This document shows positions 23,002 through 31,723 of a stretch of 39,628 bases of DNA, piece by piece. The stretch comes from Chloroflexota bacterium (GTDB taxonomy: Bacteria; Chloroflexota; Limnocylindria; Limnocylindrales; CSP1-4), in the NCBI GenBank assembly GCA_003169735.1, contig PNAP01000012.1, forward strand, positions 1 to 39,628, in the 5' to 3' direction. Under the pieces are notes generated by a model that saw only the letters and a program-made list of their open reading frames with translations, was not told the DNA's origin and searched no databases. Numbering within the stretch: the first letter of the stretch is position 1; each line of letters begins with the position of its first letter. The translations under genes were made by a program, and so were the position numbers.

Positions 23002-24160
23002 CGGACGGTGCGGCGGCGCTGACCGGCTCCGCATCGTCGCTGGCGTCGGACGTGTCGACCAGCGACTGCCCGGCGGCGGCGACCTTGATGAGTTCCGGGT
23101 TGATGCGCTCGGCGAAGTGGCACGCGGTGAACTGCTCGCCGCCGAGGTCGCGCAGCGCCGGCTCCTCGGTGCTGCAGATCTCCGGATCGCCGAGCTGGGT
23201 CCGCAGCCAGCAGCGCGTATGGAAACGGCAGCCGGATGGTGGATTGGCGGGGCTCGGCACGTCGCCCTTCAGGACGAGGCGGCGCTTGCGGCGTCTCGGA
23301 TCGGCATCCGGGATGGCCGACAGCAGCGCCACCGTGTAGGGATGACGCGGATCCGCGTACAGCCGTTCGACCGGCGCCATCTCGGCGATCTTGCCGAGGT
23401 ACATGACCCCGACCCGGTCCGAGATGTACTGCACGACCGACAGGTTGTGGGCGATGAACAGGTAGGTCAGGCCGAACTCGCGGCGGAGGTCGAGCAACAG
23501 GTTGAGGATCTGCGACTGGATCGACACATCGAGCGCGGAGACCGGCTCGTCGCACACCACGAAGTCCGGCGACAGGGCGAGTGCCCGGGCGATGCCGATG
23601 CGTTGCCGCTGCCCGCCGGAGAACTCATGCGGATAGCGACGCGCATAATCGCGACGCAGCCCCACCACCTCGAGGTACTCGCCGACCCGCTCGTCCCGGG
23701 TTTTGCGGTTCTTCCACTGGTTGGTCCCGTCGGCCTGGGCCAGCAACCCCTCGCCGATGATGTCGCTGACCGGCATGCGCGGGTTGAGCGAACCGACCGG
23801 GTCCTGGAAGATGATCTGCATCCGGCGCCGGAGCTGCTTCAGGTCCTTGCCGCGCTTGGCGAAGATGTCCTCGCCGGAGATCGTCGCCGATCCCGACGTC
23901 TGTGGCAGGAGGCGCAGCAGCGTCCGGCCGAGCGTGGACTTGCCGCAGCCGGACTCGCCGACCAGCCCGAAGACTTCGCCCTTGTTGATGACGAAACTGA
24001 CCCCGTCGACCGCGCGCACGTCGCCGATGTGACGCTTGAAGAGGCCGCTGAAGATGGGGTAGTACTTGACCAGATCCTGGACCACCACGAGCGGCTCGCC
24101 GCTGCTGGTCGGCGCCGCTGTGCTTGGCTCCATGGGCTGTGTCGTCCCTCCCTGGGTCAC
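22997..24160 (-). CDS. Peptide-type ABC transporter ATPase, DppF/OppF family (operon 2)
   Basis: 387 residues. Last gene of ABC operon 2. Walker [10 protein letters not shown] at 69-77, [23 protein letters not shown], signature [15 protein letters not shown], Walker [13 protein letters not shown] and [11 protein letters not shown] mark the DppF type. The four cysteines of the extension are present ([15 protein letters not shown]). GTG at 24160 overlaps the previous gene's stop as GTGA; ATG at 24133 (Met10) is an alternative with an AGGGAGG upstream, and conservation starts only near residue 23. The tail after [12 protein letters not shown] is Ala-rich. Paralogue of the ATPase at 21210-22412, on the opposite strand. 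Confidence 0.95.
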   Translation of the reverse strand: MTQGGTTQPMEPSTAAPTSSGEPLVVVQDLVKYYPIFSGLFKRHIGDVRAVDGVSFVINKGEVFGLVGESGCGKSTLGRTLLRLLPQTSGSATISGEDIFAKRGKDLKQLRRRMQIIFQDPVGSLNPRMPVSDIIGEGLLAQADGTNQWKNRKTRDERVGEYLEVVGLRRDYARRYPHEFSGGQRQRIGIARALALSPDFVVCDEPVSALDVSIQSQILNLLLDLRREFGLTYLFIAHNLSVVQYISDRVGVMYLGKIAEMAPVERLYADPRHPYTVALLSAIPDADPRRRKRRLVLKGDVPSPANPPSGCRFHTRCWLRTQLGDPEICSTEEPALRDLGGEQFTACHFAERINPELIKVAAAGQSLVDTSDASDDAEPVSAAAPSA

Positions 24161-25287
24161 TCTTCTGCCGCCTCGACCGCGAGGACTGGGCTGACTTCCA
24201 CCTGCGATGCCTCGGCAGCGCGCAGCGCGGCCCTGACCTGCGCTTCATGCAACCGGGCCGGGATCGAATAGCCGGGTGCCTGTTTCCACAGCCAGCAGGC
24301 TGCGGCGGGACCGCCGCCCTCGTCGACGTGTGGGTCAAGGTCGAGACAAGGCTCGAACTGGTACGGGCAACGGGGCGAGAAATTGCACCCCTTGGGCATG
24401 TTGAACGGATTCGGGACCGCGCCCTTGATGACGTTGAGGCGCTGCCCGCGCATGCCCTTCGAAGGGATGGACGCCAGCAGGCCCTCGGTATAGGGGTGCT
24501 TCGGCTGGAGGAGCACCTCGTCCACGGTGCCGTGTTCGACGACGCGGCCGGCGTACATGACGACGACATCGTTGACCATCTCGGCGACGACCCCGAGATC
24601 GTGCGTGATGAGCATCAGCGCCGTCCCAGTCTTCTGCTGGATGGAACGGATGAGCTCCAGGATCTGGGCCTGGATGGTCACATCGAGCGCGGTCGTGGGC
24701 TCGTCGGCGATGAGCAGCTTGGGCTCGCACGAGAGCGCCATGGCGATCATCACGCGCTGCCGCTGGCCGCCCGACAGCTCGTGCGGGTATTGCTTGATGC
24801 GCCGCTCGGGATAGGCGATTCCCACCAGTCGGAGCGCCTCGATCGACCGCTCGACGGCCTCCTTGTGCTTGACCTTGAGGTGCAGCTCGACCGCCTCGGA
24901 GATCTGGTTGCCGACCGTGAAGACCGGGTTGAGGCTGCTCATCGGCTCCTGGAAGATCATCGCGATCTCGTTGCCGCGGAGGTGGCGCATCTGCTCCTCG
25001 GGCAGGCGAAGTATGTCCTTCCCCTCGAGCAGGATGCGGCCCGATGCGATCTCGGCCGGCGGGATGTCGAGCAGGCGCATGATGGTCAGCGCGGTGACGC
25101 TCTTGCCGCAGCCCGATTCGCCGACGACACCGAGCGTCTCGCCTCGTCGGACCGAGAAGCTGACGCCGTCGACGGCCTTGACCGTCCCATCCATGACATG
25201 GAAATACGTGCGCAGGTCCTGGACGTCGAGAAGGATGTCCGCGCGCGGCGGTGCGTCGCTCGCGGGACGATCGAGAGTCACGGTCAT
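24157..25287 (-). CDS. Peptide-type ABC transporter ATPase, DppD/OppD family (operon 2)
   Basis: 376 residues. First ATPase of the importer encoded by operon 2. Walker A GESGCGKS at 56-63, [19 protein letters not shown], signature [15 protein letters not shown], Walker [13 protein letters not shown], switch [11 protein letters not shown]. The extension has all four cysteines ([17 protein letters not shown]), so this copy is the complete version of the domain that lacks one in operon 1. An Ala/Glu-rich tail of about 40 residues closes the protein. ATG start at 25287, 18 bases after the permease stop. Overlaps the next ATPase by GTGA. Confidence 0.95.
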   Translation of the reverse strand: MTVTLDRPASDAPPRADILLDVQDLRTYFHVMDGTVKAVDGVSFSVRRGETLGVVGESGCGKSVTALTIMRLLDIPPAEIASGRILLEGKDILRLPEEQMRHLRGNEIAMIFQEPMSSLNPVFTVGNQISEAVELHLKVKHKEAVERSIEALRLVGIAYPERRIKQYPHELSGGQRQRVMIAMALSCEPKLLIADEPTTALDVTIQAQILELIRSIQQKTGTALMLITHDLGVVAEMVNDVVVMYAGRVVEHGTVDEVLLQPKHPYTEGLLASIPSKGMRGQRLNVIKGAVPNPFNMPKGCNFSPRCPYQFEPCLDLDPHVDEGGGPAAACWLWKQAPGYSIPARLHEAQVRAALRAAEASQVEVSPVLAVEAAEE

Positions 25288-25305
25288 GCCCTTCCCCCAG
25301 CGATC

Positions 25306-26241
25306 CTATTCACGCGATCGAGGATCCAGCGCGTCGCGCAGTCCATCGCCAACGAAGTTGACGGCGATGACCGTCAGCGCGATGGCCATGCCAGGGAAGA
25401 ACGCCCACCACCAGTCGCCGAAGGACAGCGCTCCCTGCGCGTTGGCTAAGGCATTTCCCCAGCTGATCTGCGTCTCGGAGATGCCGAAGTTGAGGAAGCT
25501 GACGAAGGACTCGAGCACGATGTTCGAGGCCATGAGCAGCGTCATGGCTACGATGACCGGACCCAGCGCATTGGGCAGGATGTGGCGGAAGGCGATCCGC
25601 CGGTCGCCCACGCCGACGGCCCGCGCCGCATCCACGAAATCGGCCTCGCGAAGCGACAGGAACGATGCTCGAACAAGACGCGCGATCAGCGGCCACGACA
25701 GTAACCCGAAGATCAGGACGAGCGACAGGACATCGCCTTTGCCGAAGAACCGCGACGACACCAGGATGATGAACAGGAATGGGATGGCGAACAGCACGTC
25801 CACGACGCGCATCAATACGTTGTCGACCCAGCCGCCGAAATAACCCGCTACCGCGCCGACGGTTACACCGGCCACGCCCGCGATGATCATCGAGAAAAGA
25901 CCGACCGCCACGGAGATGCGCGCACCGTTGATGGTCATGGCGAAGACATCGCGCCCGTTCGCGTCCGTCCCGAAGAGGTGCGCGAGCGAAGGTTGATCCC
26001 CACCCGCCTTGATCGCACCTGGCAGGAACATCGGGTTGAAGGGCACGATCAGGGGCCCGAAGACGGCAAGAAAGACCATGAAACCGAAGATGAAGAGTCC
26101 GATGAGCGCCAGCCTATGCTTCCGGAACCGCCGCCTGGCGAGCTGCCACTGACTGAGCGACTCGAGCGCGACCTCGTTGTCCGGCACGGCGACGATGTCT
26201 TCGATCGTGCCGCCGCCCGGAGCGCGGTGCTCGGTGGTCAT
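25306..26241 (-). CDS. Peptide-type ABC transporter permease, DppC/OppC family (operon 2)
   Basis: 311 residues. Inner-membrane permease with an N-terminal cytoplasmic stretch, a first helix (LIGLFIFGFMVFLAVFGPLI), the family motif HLFGTDANGRDVFAMTINGARISV and later helices through VAGVTVGAVAGYFGG. The EAA loop is intact: ARLVRASFLSLREADFVDAA with RAVGVGDRRIAFRHILPN. This region is the best guide to the interrupted codon in the operon 1 copy. C-terminus GDGLRDALDPRSRE is canonical. ATG at 26241. Follows the DppB-type gene by 7 bases and precedes the DppD-type ATPase. Confidence 0.95.
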   Translation of the reverse strand: MTTEHRAPGGGTIEDIVAVPDNEVALESLSQWQLARRRFRKHRLALIGLFIFGFMVFLAVFGPLIVPFNPMFLPGAIKAGGDQPSLAHLFGTDANGRDVFAMTINGARISVAVGLFSMIIAGVAGVTVGAVAGYFGGWVDNVLMRVVDVLFAIPFLFIILVSSRFFGKGDVLSLVLIFGLLSWPLIARLVRASFLSLREADFVDAARAVGVGDRRIAFRHILPNALGPVIVAMTLLMASNIVLESFVSFLNFGISETQISWGNALANAQGALSFGDWWWAFFPGMAIALTVIAVNFVGDGLRDALDPRSRE

Positions 26242-26248
26242 GGACGGA

Positions 26249-27349
26249 CTAGTACCGGATCCGTGGGTCGGCCCACGCGTAGATCACGTCCGCAGCCAGG
26301 TTCGCGATGACCACGAGGATGGATCCGATGAGCAGGATGCCCATGAGCAGGAAATAGTCGCGGTTCGTCACACCGTCGAAGTAGAGCCGGCCCATGCCCG
26401 GCCAATCGAAGATGGTCTCGGTCACGATGGCGCCCGAGAACAGGAAGGCGATCTCGAGGGCGATATTCGTGAGGATGGGCAGCAGCGCATTCCGGAATGC
26501 GTGCCGGAAGATCACTGTTCGCTGGGACAGTCCCTTGGCCTTGGCGGTGCGAACGTAGTCCTGGCTGAGCGTGTCGAGCATCGACGAGCGCACGAATCGG
26601 CTGTCCCCGGCGACACTGACCGCGACGAGGGTCATGACCGGCAGGATGAGGTGCTGCCCGATCACCACCAAGGCCGGCCCCGGATTCTTCCAGAAATCGG
26701 TCCAGTAGGCGGGCGTGTTGAAGGAGAACGGACTGCGGGTGTTGATGATTCCCTGCGCTGGTAACCAGTGCAGATCGACGGCGAAGAGATAGATGAGGAT
26801 CAGGCCCAGCCAGAATGTGGGCAGTGAGTAGAAGATGTAACTGAAGAGGGTCACGGCCTGGTCGAACAGCGAATACCGCTTCACCGCCGCGATCACACCG
26901 AGGATGATCGCCAGCGTGATCCAGATGATGAGCGCCGTGCCGGTCAGCACCAGCGTGGCCGGTAATCTCTCGAGGATCATGCCGAGCACCGGTTGCCCGG
27001 TGAAGATCGAGAACCCGAAGTCGCCGTGCAGGACGCCGTTCGATCCGCCACCCAGGAATGCCGGCAGGAAGTTCGGCATGCCCGAACTCGACGCGAGTCC
27101 GCCGCCGCTGCAGTTGTAGACACCCAGCCAGCCGCCGAATTCGCGCAACATTCCGACGACGTCGGGGTTGCGTTCCAGGCACCAGCGCTGAAGCCAGCCG
27201 TCGATCTGTGCCTGGCTGATCTTGGGGTTCTGATTGAACGCTGCCGCCGGGCCGCCAGGGGCCGCCTGCATGAGCATGAAGCTGACGATGGCGATCAGGA
27301 AGATGACCGGGATCGCCTGGACGCTGCGTCGGAGGATGTATCTACCCAT
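26249..27349 (-). CDS. Peptide-type ABC transporter permease, DppB/OppB family (operon 2)
   Basis: 366 residues. N-terminus MGRYILRRSVQAIPVIFLIA with the first membrane helix and MQAAPGGPAAAFNQNP. A larger than usual extracytoplasmic segment (about residues 40-110, rich in Gly/Ser with two cysteines) separates helix 1 from the motif GDFGFSIFTGQPV. Helices continue through LPATLVLTGTALIIWITLAI; the EAA loop is DYVRTAKAKGLSQRTVIFRH and the C-terminus YAWADPRIRY is typical. ATG at 27349 is fixed by the family N-terminus. A strong hairpin lies between it and the SBP gene upstream. Only loosely similar to the operon 1 copy in the extracytoplasmic parts, so the two systems probably have different substrates. 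Confidence 0.93.
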   Translation of the reverse strand: MGRYILRRSVQAIPVIFLIAIVSFMLMQAAPGGPAAAFNQNPKISQAQIDGWLQRWCLERNPDVVGMLREFGGWLGVYNCSGGGLASSSGMPNFLPAFLGGGSNGVLHGDFGFSIFTGQPVLGMILERLPATLVLTGTALIIWITLAIILGVIAAVKRYSLFDQAVTLFSYIFYSLPTFWLGLILIYLFAVDLHWLPAQGIINTRSPFSFNTPAYWTDFWKNPGPALVVIGQHLILPVMTLVAVSVAGDSRFVRSSMLDTLSQDYVRTAKAKGLSQRTVIFRHAFRNALLPILTNIALEIAFLFSGAIVTETIFDWPGMGRLYFDGVTNRDYFLLMGILLIGSILVVIANLAADVIYAWADPRIRY

Positions 27350-27409
27350 GGCGCGTGCCTCTCACATCAGGCCCCGAGGAACCACGTCGGTGAGTCAGTA
27401 ACCAAGTAG

Positions 27410-27443
27410 CACGTGTGGGCGCCCCCACGGGCGCCCACACGTG
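27410..27443 (-). terminator. 15-bp perfect hairpin between SBP gene and first permease of ABC operon 2
   Basis: CACGTGTGGGCGCCC (27410-27424), loop ccac, GGGCGCCCACACGTG (27429-27443), no mismatch. It lies 41 bases after the SBP stop and 60 before the permease start. In the operon direction the sequence after it (CTACTTGGTTACTG) has few T, so it probably attenuates or stabilises rather than fully terminates. Operon 1 has a hairpin in the same place. Confidence 0.65.
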
Positions 27444-27484
27444 GCAGTTTCCGTTTCTACCTGTCCCTAGGTCATCTGCCTAGG

Positions 27485-29584
27485 TCAGGGGACGAAGTAC
27501 CAGGTCTCGGCGTTCCAGGTCGGTCCGACCGAGCTGGGGTTGTACGTCGTCCAGCCGCCAACGTGGACACCCACGCCGGTCGTTTCTGCACGGTAGTAGA
27601 GCGGGATCTCGTTGTTCTCGGTCGCGATGACCTGCTGGACGGTCGAGCCGTCAGCCAGCTGCGCTACCGGGTCGACGTCGAAGCCGAGCTTGGACAGCGC
27701 CGCATCCATGTCCGGATTGTTGAGGCGCGTGTCGTTGCTGCCGTTGTGGTTCGTCTCAGGGATCTGAGCCGAGTCGTAGGTGTAGTAGTAGTCGCCGTAG
27801 ATGTCCGCGCCGATGATGTACGCGTAGTCGGCGATGTCATAGGTGCCGCCGTAGATCGAGCAGTTCGCCGGGTTCTTGGTCCAGCCGGTGAACAGGACGC
27901 TGCCCGCGTCCACCGTCTGGATGTCGCTCGGGATGCCGATGGCGGTGAGGTACTCGTTCATCTTGCCGAGTTCGGTGAGTCGAGTCGGGTTGCCGGCCGA
28001 GGTGCACATGTGCAGGCGGATCTGCTCGTCCGTGCCGTCGGCAGCGGTCTTCTCCCACAGGCCACTGGCGGATGGGGTCCCAGCGAGCTTGAGGCTGGCA
28101 GGTGCCGCCCATCCATCAGCTTGGAGCATGGCCATGGCGCCGGCCGGGTCGTACGCGGCGCACGTGACGGTGTCGTCGCGCCACGGGGTGCCTGGAGGAG
28201 CGTTGGAGCAGGCGGGCTGCACGTTCTGTCCGGGGAACAGGACGCTCAGCATGTCCGGCTTGTTGACGGCCATGGCGATGGCCGTGCGGACCTTGACATC
28301 ATCGAGGCCGACGCTGGCGTGCGCGGTCTGGAGGTCGAAGTGCTCGTACTGCCAGGCGGGGTCGAGCTCGGCCTTGCCGATACTCGGATCGACGCCCTGG
28401 ATGGACGGGTAGTCGGCCTGGGTCATGTCGAACGCCAGGTCAAGAGCGCCGTTCAGGAAGTCGGTCTTCTCGCCGTTGACGTCGGCGTAGTACTTGAACT
28501 TGAGGGTGTCCAGCAACGCAGGCGCGCTCGCCTTCCAGTCGTCGTTGCGGGCGTAGTCGATGCCATCAGCGCTGGCGTCGATGATCTTGAACGGACCGGA
28601 CCACGGGACGGCCTCGATGCCGGCGCCGACCGGCATGGACGTGGTGGCATTCGCCGCGGTGACGCCCTGGAGCCACGTGCCCTGGAGGAACGCGCTGGAA
28701 GCCCATCCGAGCCAGCCGGCGAAGTTCTTCTGCCAGACGACGACGGCCGAGAGGCCATCGGCAGCGACGGTGATGCTCTTGATGTACTGGTTGTCAGCGG
28801 CATACTCGGCCGCGAGATCCTCGGGCCCCGCGGTGCTCGAATCCTTGAGGCAGGCGGCGGTGACGCACTTGAGCGGGAGGATCAGCGGGACGAATGTCGA
28901 GCAACCGGTGCAGCCGACGCCGGCCTGGCCGACAGTGGACGCCCAGTTGTACGTGGCGAAGAAGTCATTCATGGTCAGCGGCGTGCCGTCGGACCACATG
29001 AGGCCGGGCTTGAGCTTCAGCGTCAGGGTGAAGCACGTGCCAGTCGGCTCGCCATCCTTGTTCGTTGTGCCGTCGGGATTCTGGGTGAGCGTGGTCGTGC
29101 AGTCGGCCGGGGCGCTCGGATTGATGACGAGGTCGCCGTTGGCGATGGACGGGACTTCGGTCGCCAGGTCAGGCGACCAGTTGCCGTCATTGTCGATGGT
29201 CAGCAGGCCGTGCAGCACCGGGCCGAGCGCCTCGAAGGAGGTGAAGGCGGTGGTGAAGAACGGGTTGAGCTGGCTGACCGGCTGCCACTCGCCCATGACG
29301 AGCGAGCCGCCCGGCGTGGCGCTGGTCACCGGCGTGGGGTTTGACGACGCGGGCGCCGATGCCGTCTCCGACGGCACGGCCGTGGTCGCCGTTGGTGCCG
29401 GGGTCGCGACAGGGGTGCCCGTCGCGCTGACTGGGGTCGGAGTCGCGATCGGGGCCGGCGTCGCGGTCGCCGAGGGCGGCGTGGCCGCTGCCGGCGTTGG
29501 AGTGGCTGTGCCGCCGGTGCACGCCGCAGCCATGAGCATGATCGAGGCCACCAGGCCTAGGCCTTGTCGAGTCCGGAGACTCAT
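27485..29584 (-). CDS. Peptide-type ABC transporter substrate-binding lipoprotein (operon 2), normal block order
   Basis: 699 residues. Signal peptide with lipobox MAAAC (Cys22), then a T/P/A-rich tether to about residue 90. The SBP_bac_5 domain follows in conventional order: GGSLVMGEWQPVSQLNPFF, PDLATEVPS, TLTLKLKPGLMWSDGTPLTM with NDFFATYNW, then WSGPFKIIDASADGIDYARN, DDVKVRTAIAMAVNKPDML, and C-terminal IWYR-type sheet (IPLYYRAETTGVGVH). At least ten cysteines are present, unusual for a cytoplasm-like protein but reasonable outside the cell. ATG 29584 has AGGAGG 9 bases upstream; a long open frame further upstream is non-coding. Driven by the promoter at 29713-29743. Ligand unknown. Confidence 0.93.
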   Translation of the reverse strand: MSLRTRQGLGLVASIMLMAAACTGGTATPTPAAATPPSATATPAPIATPTPVSATGTPVATPAPTATTAVPSETASAPASSNPTPVTSATPGGSLVMGEWQPVSQLNPFFTTAFTSFEALGPVLHGLLTIDNDGNWSPDLATEVPSIANGDLVINPSAPADCTTTLTQNPDGTTNKDGEPTGTCFTLTLKLKPGLMWSDGTPLTMNDFFATYNWASTVGQAGVGCTGCSTFVPLILPLKCVTAACLKDSSTAGPEDLAAEYAADNQYIKSITVAADGLSAVVVWQKNFAGWLGWASSAFLQGTWLQGVTAANATTSMPVGAGIEAVPWSGPFKIIDASADGIDYARNDDWKASAPALLDTLKFKYYADVNGEKTDFLNGALDLAFDMTQADYPSIQGVDPSIGKAELDPAWQYEHFDLQTAHASVGLDDVKVRTAIAMAVNKPDMLSVLFPGQNVQPACSNAPPGTPWRDDTVTCAAYDPAGAMAMLQADGWAAPASLKLAGTPSASGLWEKTAADGTDEQIRLHMCTSAGNPTRLTELGKMNEYLTAIGIPSDIQTVDAGSVLFTGWTKNPANCSIYGGTYDIADYAYIIGADIYGDYYYTYDSAQIPETNHNGSNDTRLNNPDMDAALSKLGFDVDPVAQLADGSTVQQVIATENNEIPLYYRAETTGVGVHVGGWTTYNPSSVGPTWNAETWYFVP

Positions 29585-29712
29585 CGGCTTCTTTCCTCCT
29601 CTGACGGGCGCCGATCGGCCGAGATGGCCACCGCTCGCCCAGCTCTGCCCTGGTCCCACCGCAACGTCTGCTCGCCAGCACACGTCTCCCACGGAAGACC
29701 ACAGGTGGCGGC

Positions 29713-29743
29713 ATTATAGGAGCCGCGAGGCGGAGAGTGTCAA
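29713..29743 (-). promoter_or_regulatory. Consensus sigma-70 promoter ahead of the operon 2 SBP gene
   Basis: On the minus strand TTGACA (29743-29738) and TATAAT (29718-29713) are separated by 19 bases; both hexamers are perfect. The spacer is longer than the optimal 17. The -35 box overlaps the TGA of the upstream SBP gene (29742-29740). Transcription would start near 29705 and the SBP gene begins at 29584. Confidence 0.75.
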
Positions 29744-31719
29744 GGCGCCAGCTGCCACGTCCACGCATCCCACCAGTAGCGGGGTGCCGTGAGGTCGACC
29801 GCGCCCGTGGCATCGTGGACGCTCGCGGCGATGGCCGAGTAGCCGAGGTCGTACCAGATGGGGTAGCTCGGCGGCGTCTCGGCCAGTGCCGCCTCGACCT
29901 GCGCGTACGTGGCTGCCCGCGCGGTGAGGTCGGCCGAGGCGCGGGCCTGAGCCAGCAGGCCGTCGACGGTGGTCGAGGTGAAGCCGCCCGGGTTCGCGTC
30001 ACCGGGGTCGGCGGCGCTCGTGGCGTGACCGCTATCGAACGCCTGGAAGTCGGAATCTGGGTCGACGTCGAGCGTCCGAGCGATGAGCGCGGTCTCGAAA
30101 TCGTTCGGCCACTGGAGCTCGGTCAGCAACTGGTCGCCCGATGTGTCCTGGTCGACGACATCGAGTTCGATGCCACAGGCGTTGAGCTGCGCGGACGCCG
30201 CCTGGGCGAACGCGTACAGGTCGGTCCGGGTGGCGCGCACGTCGATCGTGCTCGAAAGCCGGATGCCGTTGCGGGCATAGATGCCATCGGCTCCGCGTTG
30301 CCAACCATCGGCTTCGAGCGCGGACTCGGCTGCTCCTGCGTTGGCCGGCACGGGCGCCGGCGCACTCGCCAGGGCCCACGAACGGGCCGCCGTCTCGAAG
30401 CTGGCCGGTACGCCGACGCCGCCGCTGGCGGTCGCCGCCAGCCCGGCGCGATCGATGCAGAGGGAGAAGGCCTGGCGCGCGACGGGATCCTCGTAGACGC
30501 GGCCCGATCGGACGTTGAAGACGATCGAACGAACGACCGGATCGGGATGGGCAGCGACCGTGATGCCGATGGCGCCGGCCAGATCGGTCGCGCCGTCCGC
30601 CTGGACGTCGAGCAGCCAGTCGACGTCGTGGGCACGCAGCGCCGTCGCCGCCACGGTCGGGTCACCGATGATGCGCAGGCGGATCGCCTTGAGCGTGGCC
30701 ACCGGCTGGTGATCGTCGTTGCGAGCAAGCTCGACGGACACGCCCGGCGTGTAGGCGGCGACCCGGAACGGACCGCCGCCAATCGGGTCGGCGACGATGT
30801 CGAAGAGCGGCACGGCCGCCGCCGAACGATCGATGCCGCTGGCCTGGAGCGCCGTCGCCAGCGACCCGACATCCGCCAGAAGTGCCGCGCCGCGAGCTTC
30901 CGGATCGACGGCACCACTACCGTCCGCGAAGCGGGCGTCGGGCGGTGGCGTGACGCCGGCGCTGCGCAGGACGGCGGCAAGTTCAGTGGCGTAGTCGCCG
31001 AGGTGACAGCCCGTGGGCGGTGACGTGACCAGGCATCGGTCGGCGTTCGTATCGTCGGCGATCTGTCCCACGCGATCCTGGATGGCCGACGCGTCGAGCT
31101 GCGCGGCATGCGTGCTCAGTTGGGCCGTCGCCGCATCGACGGCCGACTCGGACAAGATCGGCAGACGCCCGAGCACGGTCGCCAGGAAGGGCGACCAGGC
31201 GTCGACCAGGGTGATCACGAGCGTCGACGCGTCCGAGTCTGCGGCCGATGCGAAGTGGCTGGCCACGGCATCGCAGACATCCTGCCCGAAGGGGCAGTTG
31301 GGAGAGGCCGCCAGCTCGAGGCTGAAGACCGCGTCGCTGGCGTGGATGGGAGAGCCGTCATCGAACCGCTCACCCGAGCGCATCGGGATGGTCCAGGTCA
31401 GGCCATCGGCCGAAACCTGCGGAGCCGCGGCGGCCAACGCGGGCTGCGGCGTCAGCGACGAGTCGAGGCGATAGAGCGGGTCGTAGATCAGGTCACCGAG
31501 CAGGGCGCCCGTTTCGTCGTCGGCCGGCGGCACGAACGTCTGCGGATCGGCCGGCACGCCGATGATCAGTTCACCGGCGGCACGCGGGGCGACAGTCGGT
31601 CCGGGCGGCGGTGTCTGATCCGGCTCCGCCGGCGATGCGGTCGGCGTGTCGTTCAGGGACAGGCAGCCGCTCATGCTCGCAGCGAGCGCGAGCACGACGA
31701 GGGTGCGGCACCGGTTCAC
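29740..31719 (-). CDS. Peptide-type ABC transporter substrate-binding lipoprotein, downstream of gcvPB
   Basis: 659 residues. Lipobox SMSGC (Cys19), a short P/T/E-rich tether, then an SBP_bac_5 domain in normal order: GELIIGVPADPQTFVPP, LIYDPLYRLDSSLTPQPALA, GLTWTIPMRSGERFDDGSP with IHASDAVFSLELA, GGGPFRVAAYTPGVSVELARN, ARQAFSLCIDRAGLA, and a C-terminal PSYPIWYDLGYSAIAASV. It is the third SBP in the window and has no permease genes of its own. GTG start at 31719 lies 4 bases after the gcvPB stop, so it is likely translated from the gcv transcript; it may feed operon 2, whose promoter lies at its end. It could also be a signal-sensing SBP. Family secure, role open. Confidence 0.9.
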   Translation of the reverse strand: MNRCRTLVVLALAASMSGCLSLNDTPTASPAEPDQTPPPGPTVAPRAAGELIIGVPADPQTFVPPADDETGALLGDLIYDPLYRLDSSLTPQPALAAAAPQVSADGLTWTIPMRSGERFDDGSPIHASDAVFSLELAASPNCPFGQDVCDAVASHFASAADSDASTLVITLVDAWSPFLATVLGRLPILSESAVDAATAQLSTHAAQLDASAIQDRVGQIADDTNADRCLVTSPPTGCHLGDYATELAAVLRSAGVTPPPDARFADGSGAVDPEARGAALLADVGSLATALQASGIDRSAAAVPLFDIVADPIGGGPFRVAAYTPGVSVELARNDDHQPVATLKAIRLRIIGDPTVAATALRAHDVDWLLDVQADGATDLAGAIGITVAAHPDPVVRSIVFNVRSGRVYEDPVARQAFSLCIDRAGLAATASGGVGVPASFETAARSWALASAPAPVPANAGAAESALEADGWQRGADGIYARNGIRLSSTIDVRATRTDLYAFAQAASAQLNACGIELDVVDQDTSGDQLLTELQWPNDFETALIARTLDVDPDSDFQAFDSGHATSAADPGDANPGGFTSTTVDGLLAQARASADLTARAATYAQVEAALAETPPSYPIWYDLGYSAIAASVHDATGAVDLTAPRYWWDAWTWQLAP

Positions 31720-31723
31720 CCGC

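Noticed and set aside
27413-29344. 643-residue plus-strand open frame antisense to the operon 2 SBP gene
   Set aside because: Its product has no recognisable motif and mirrors the codon pattern of the real minus-strand gene; long shadow frames are expected at this GC content.
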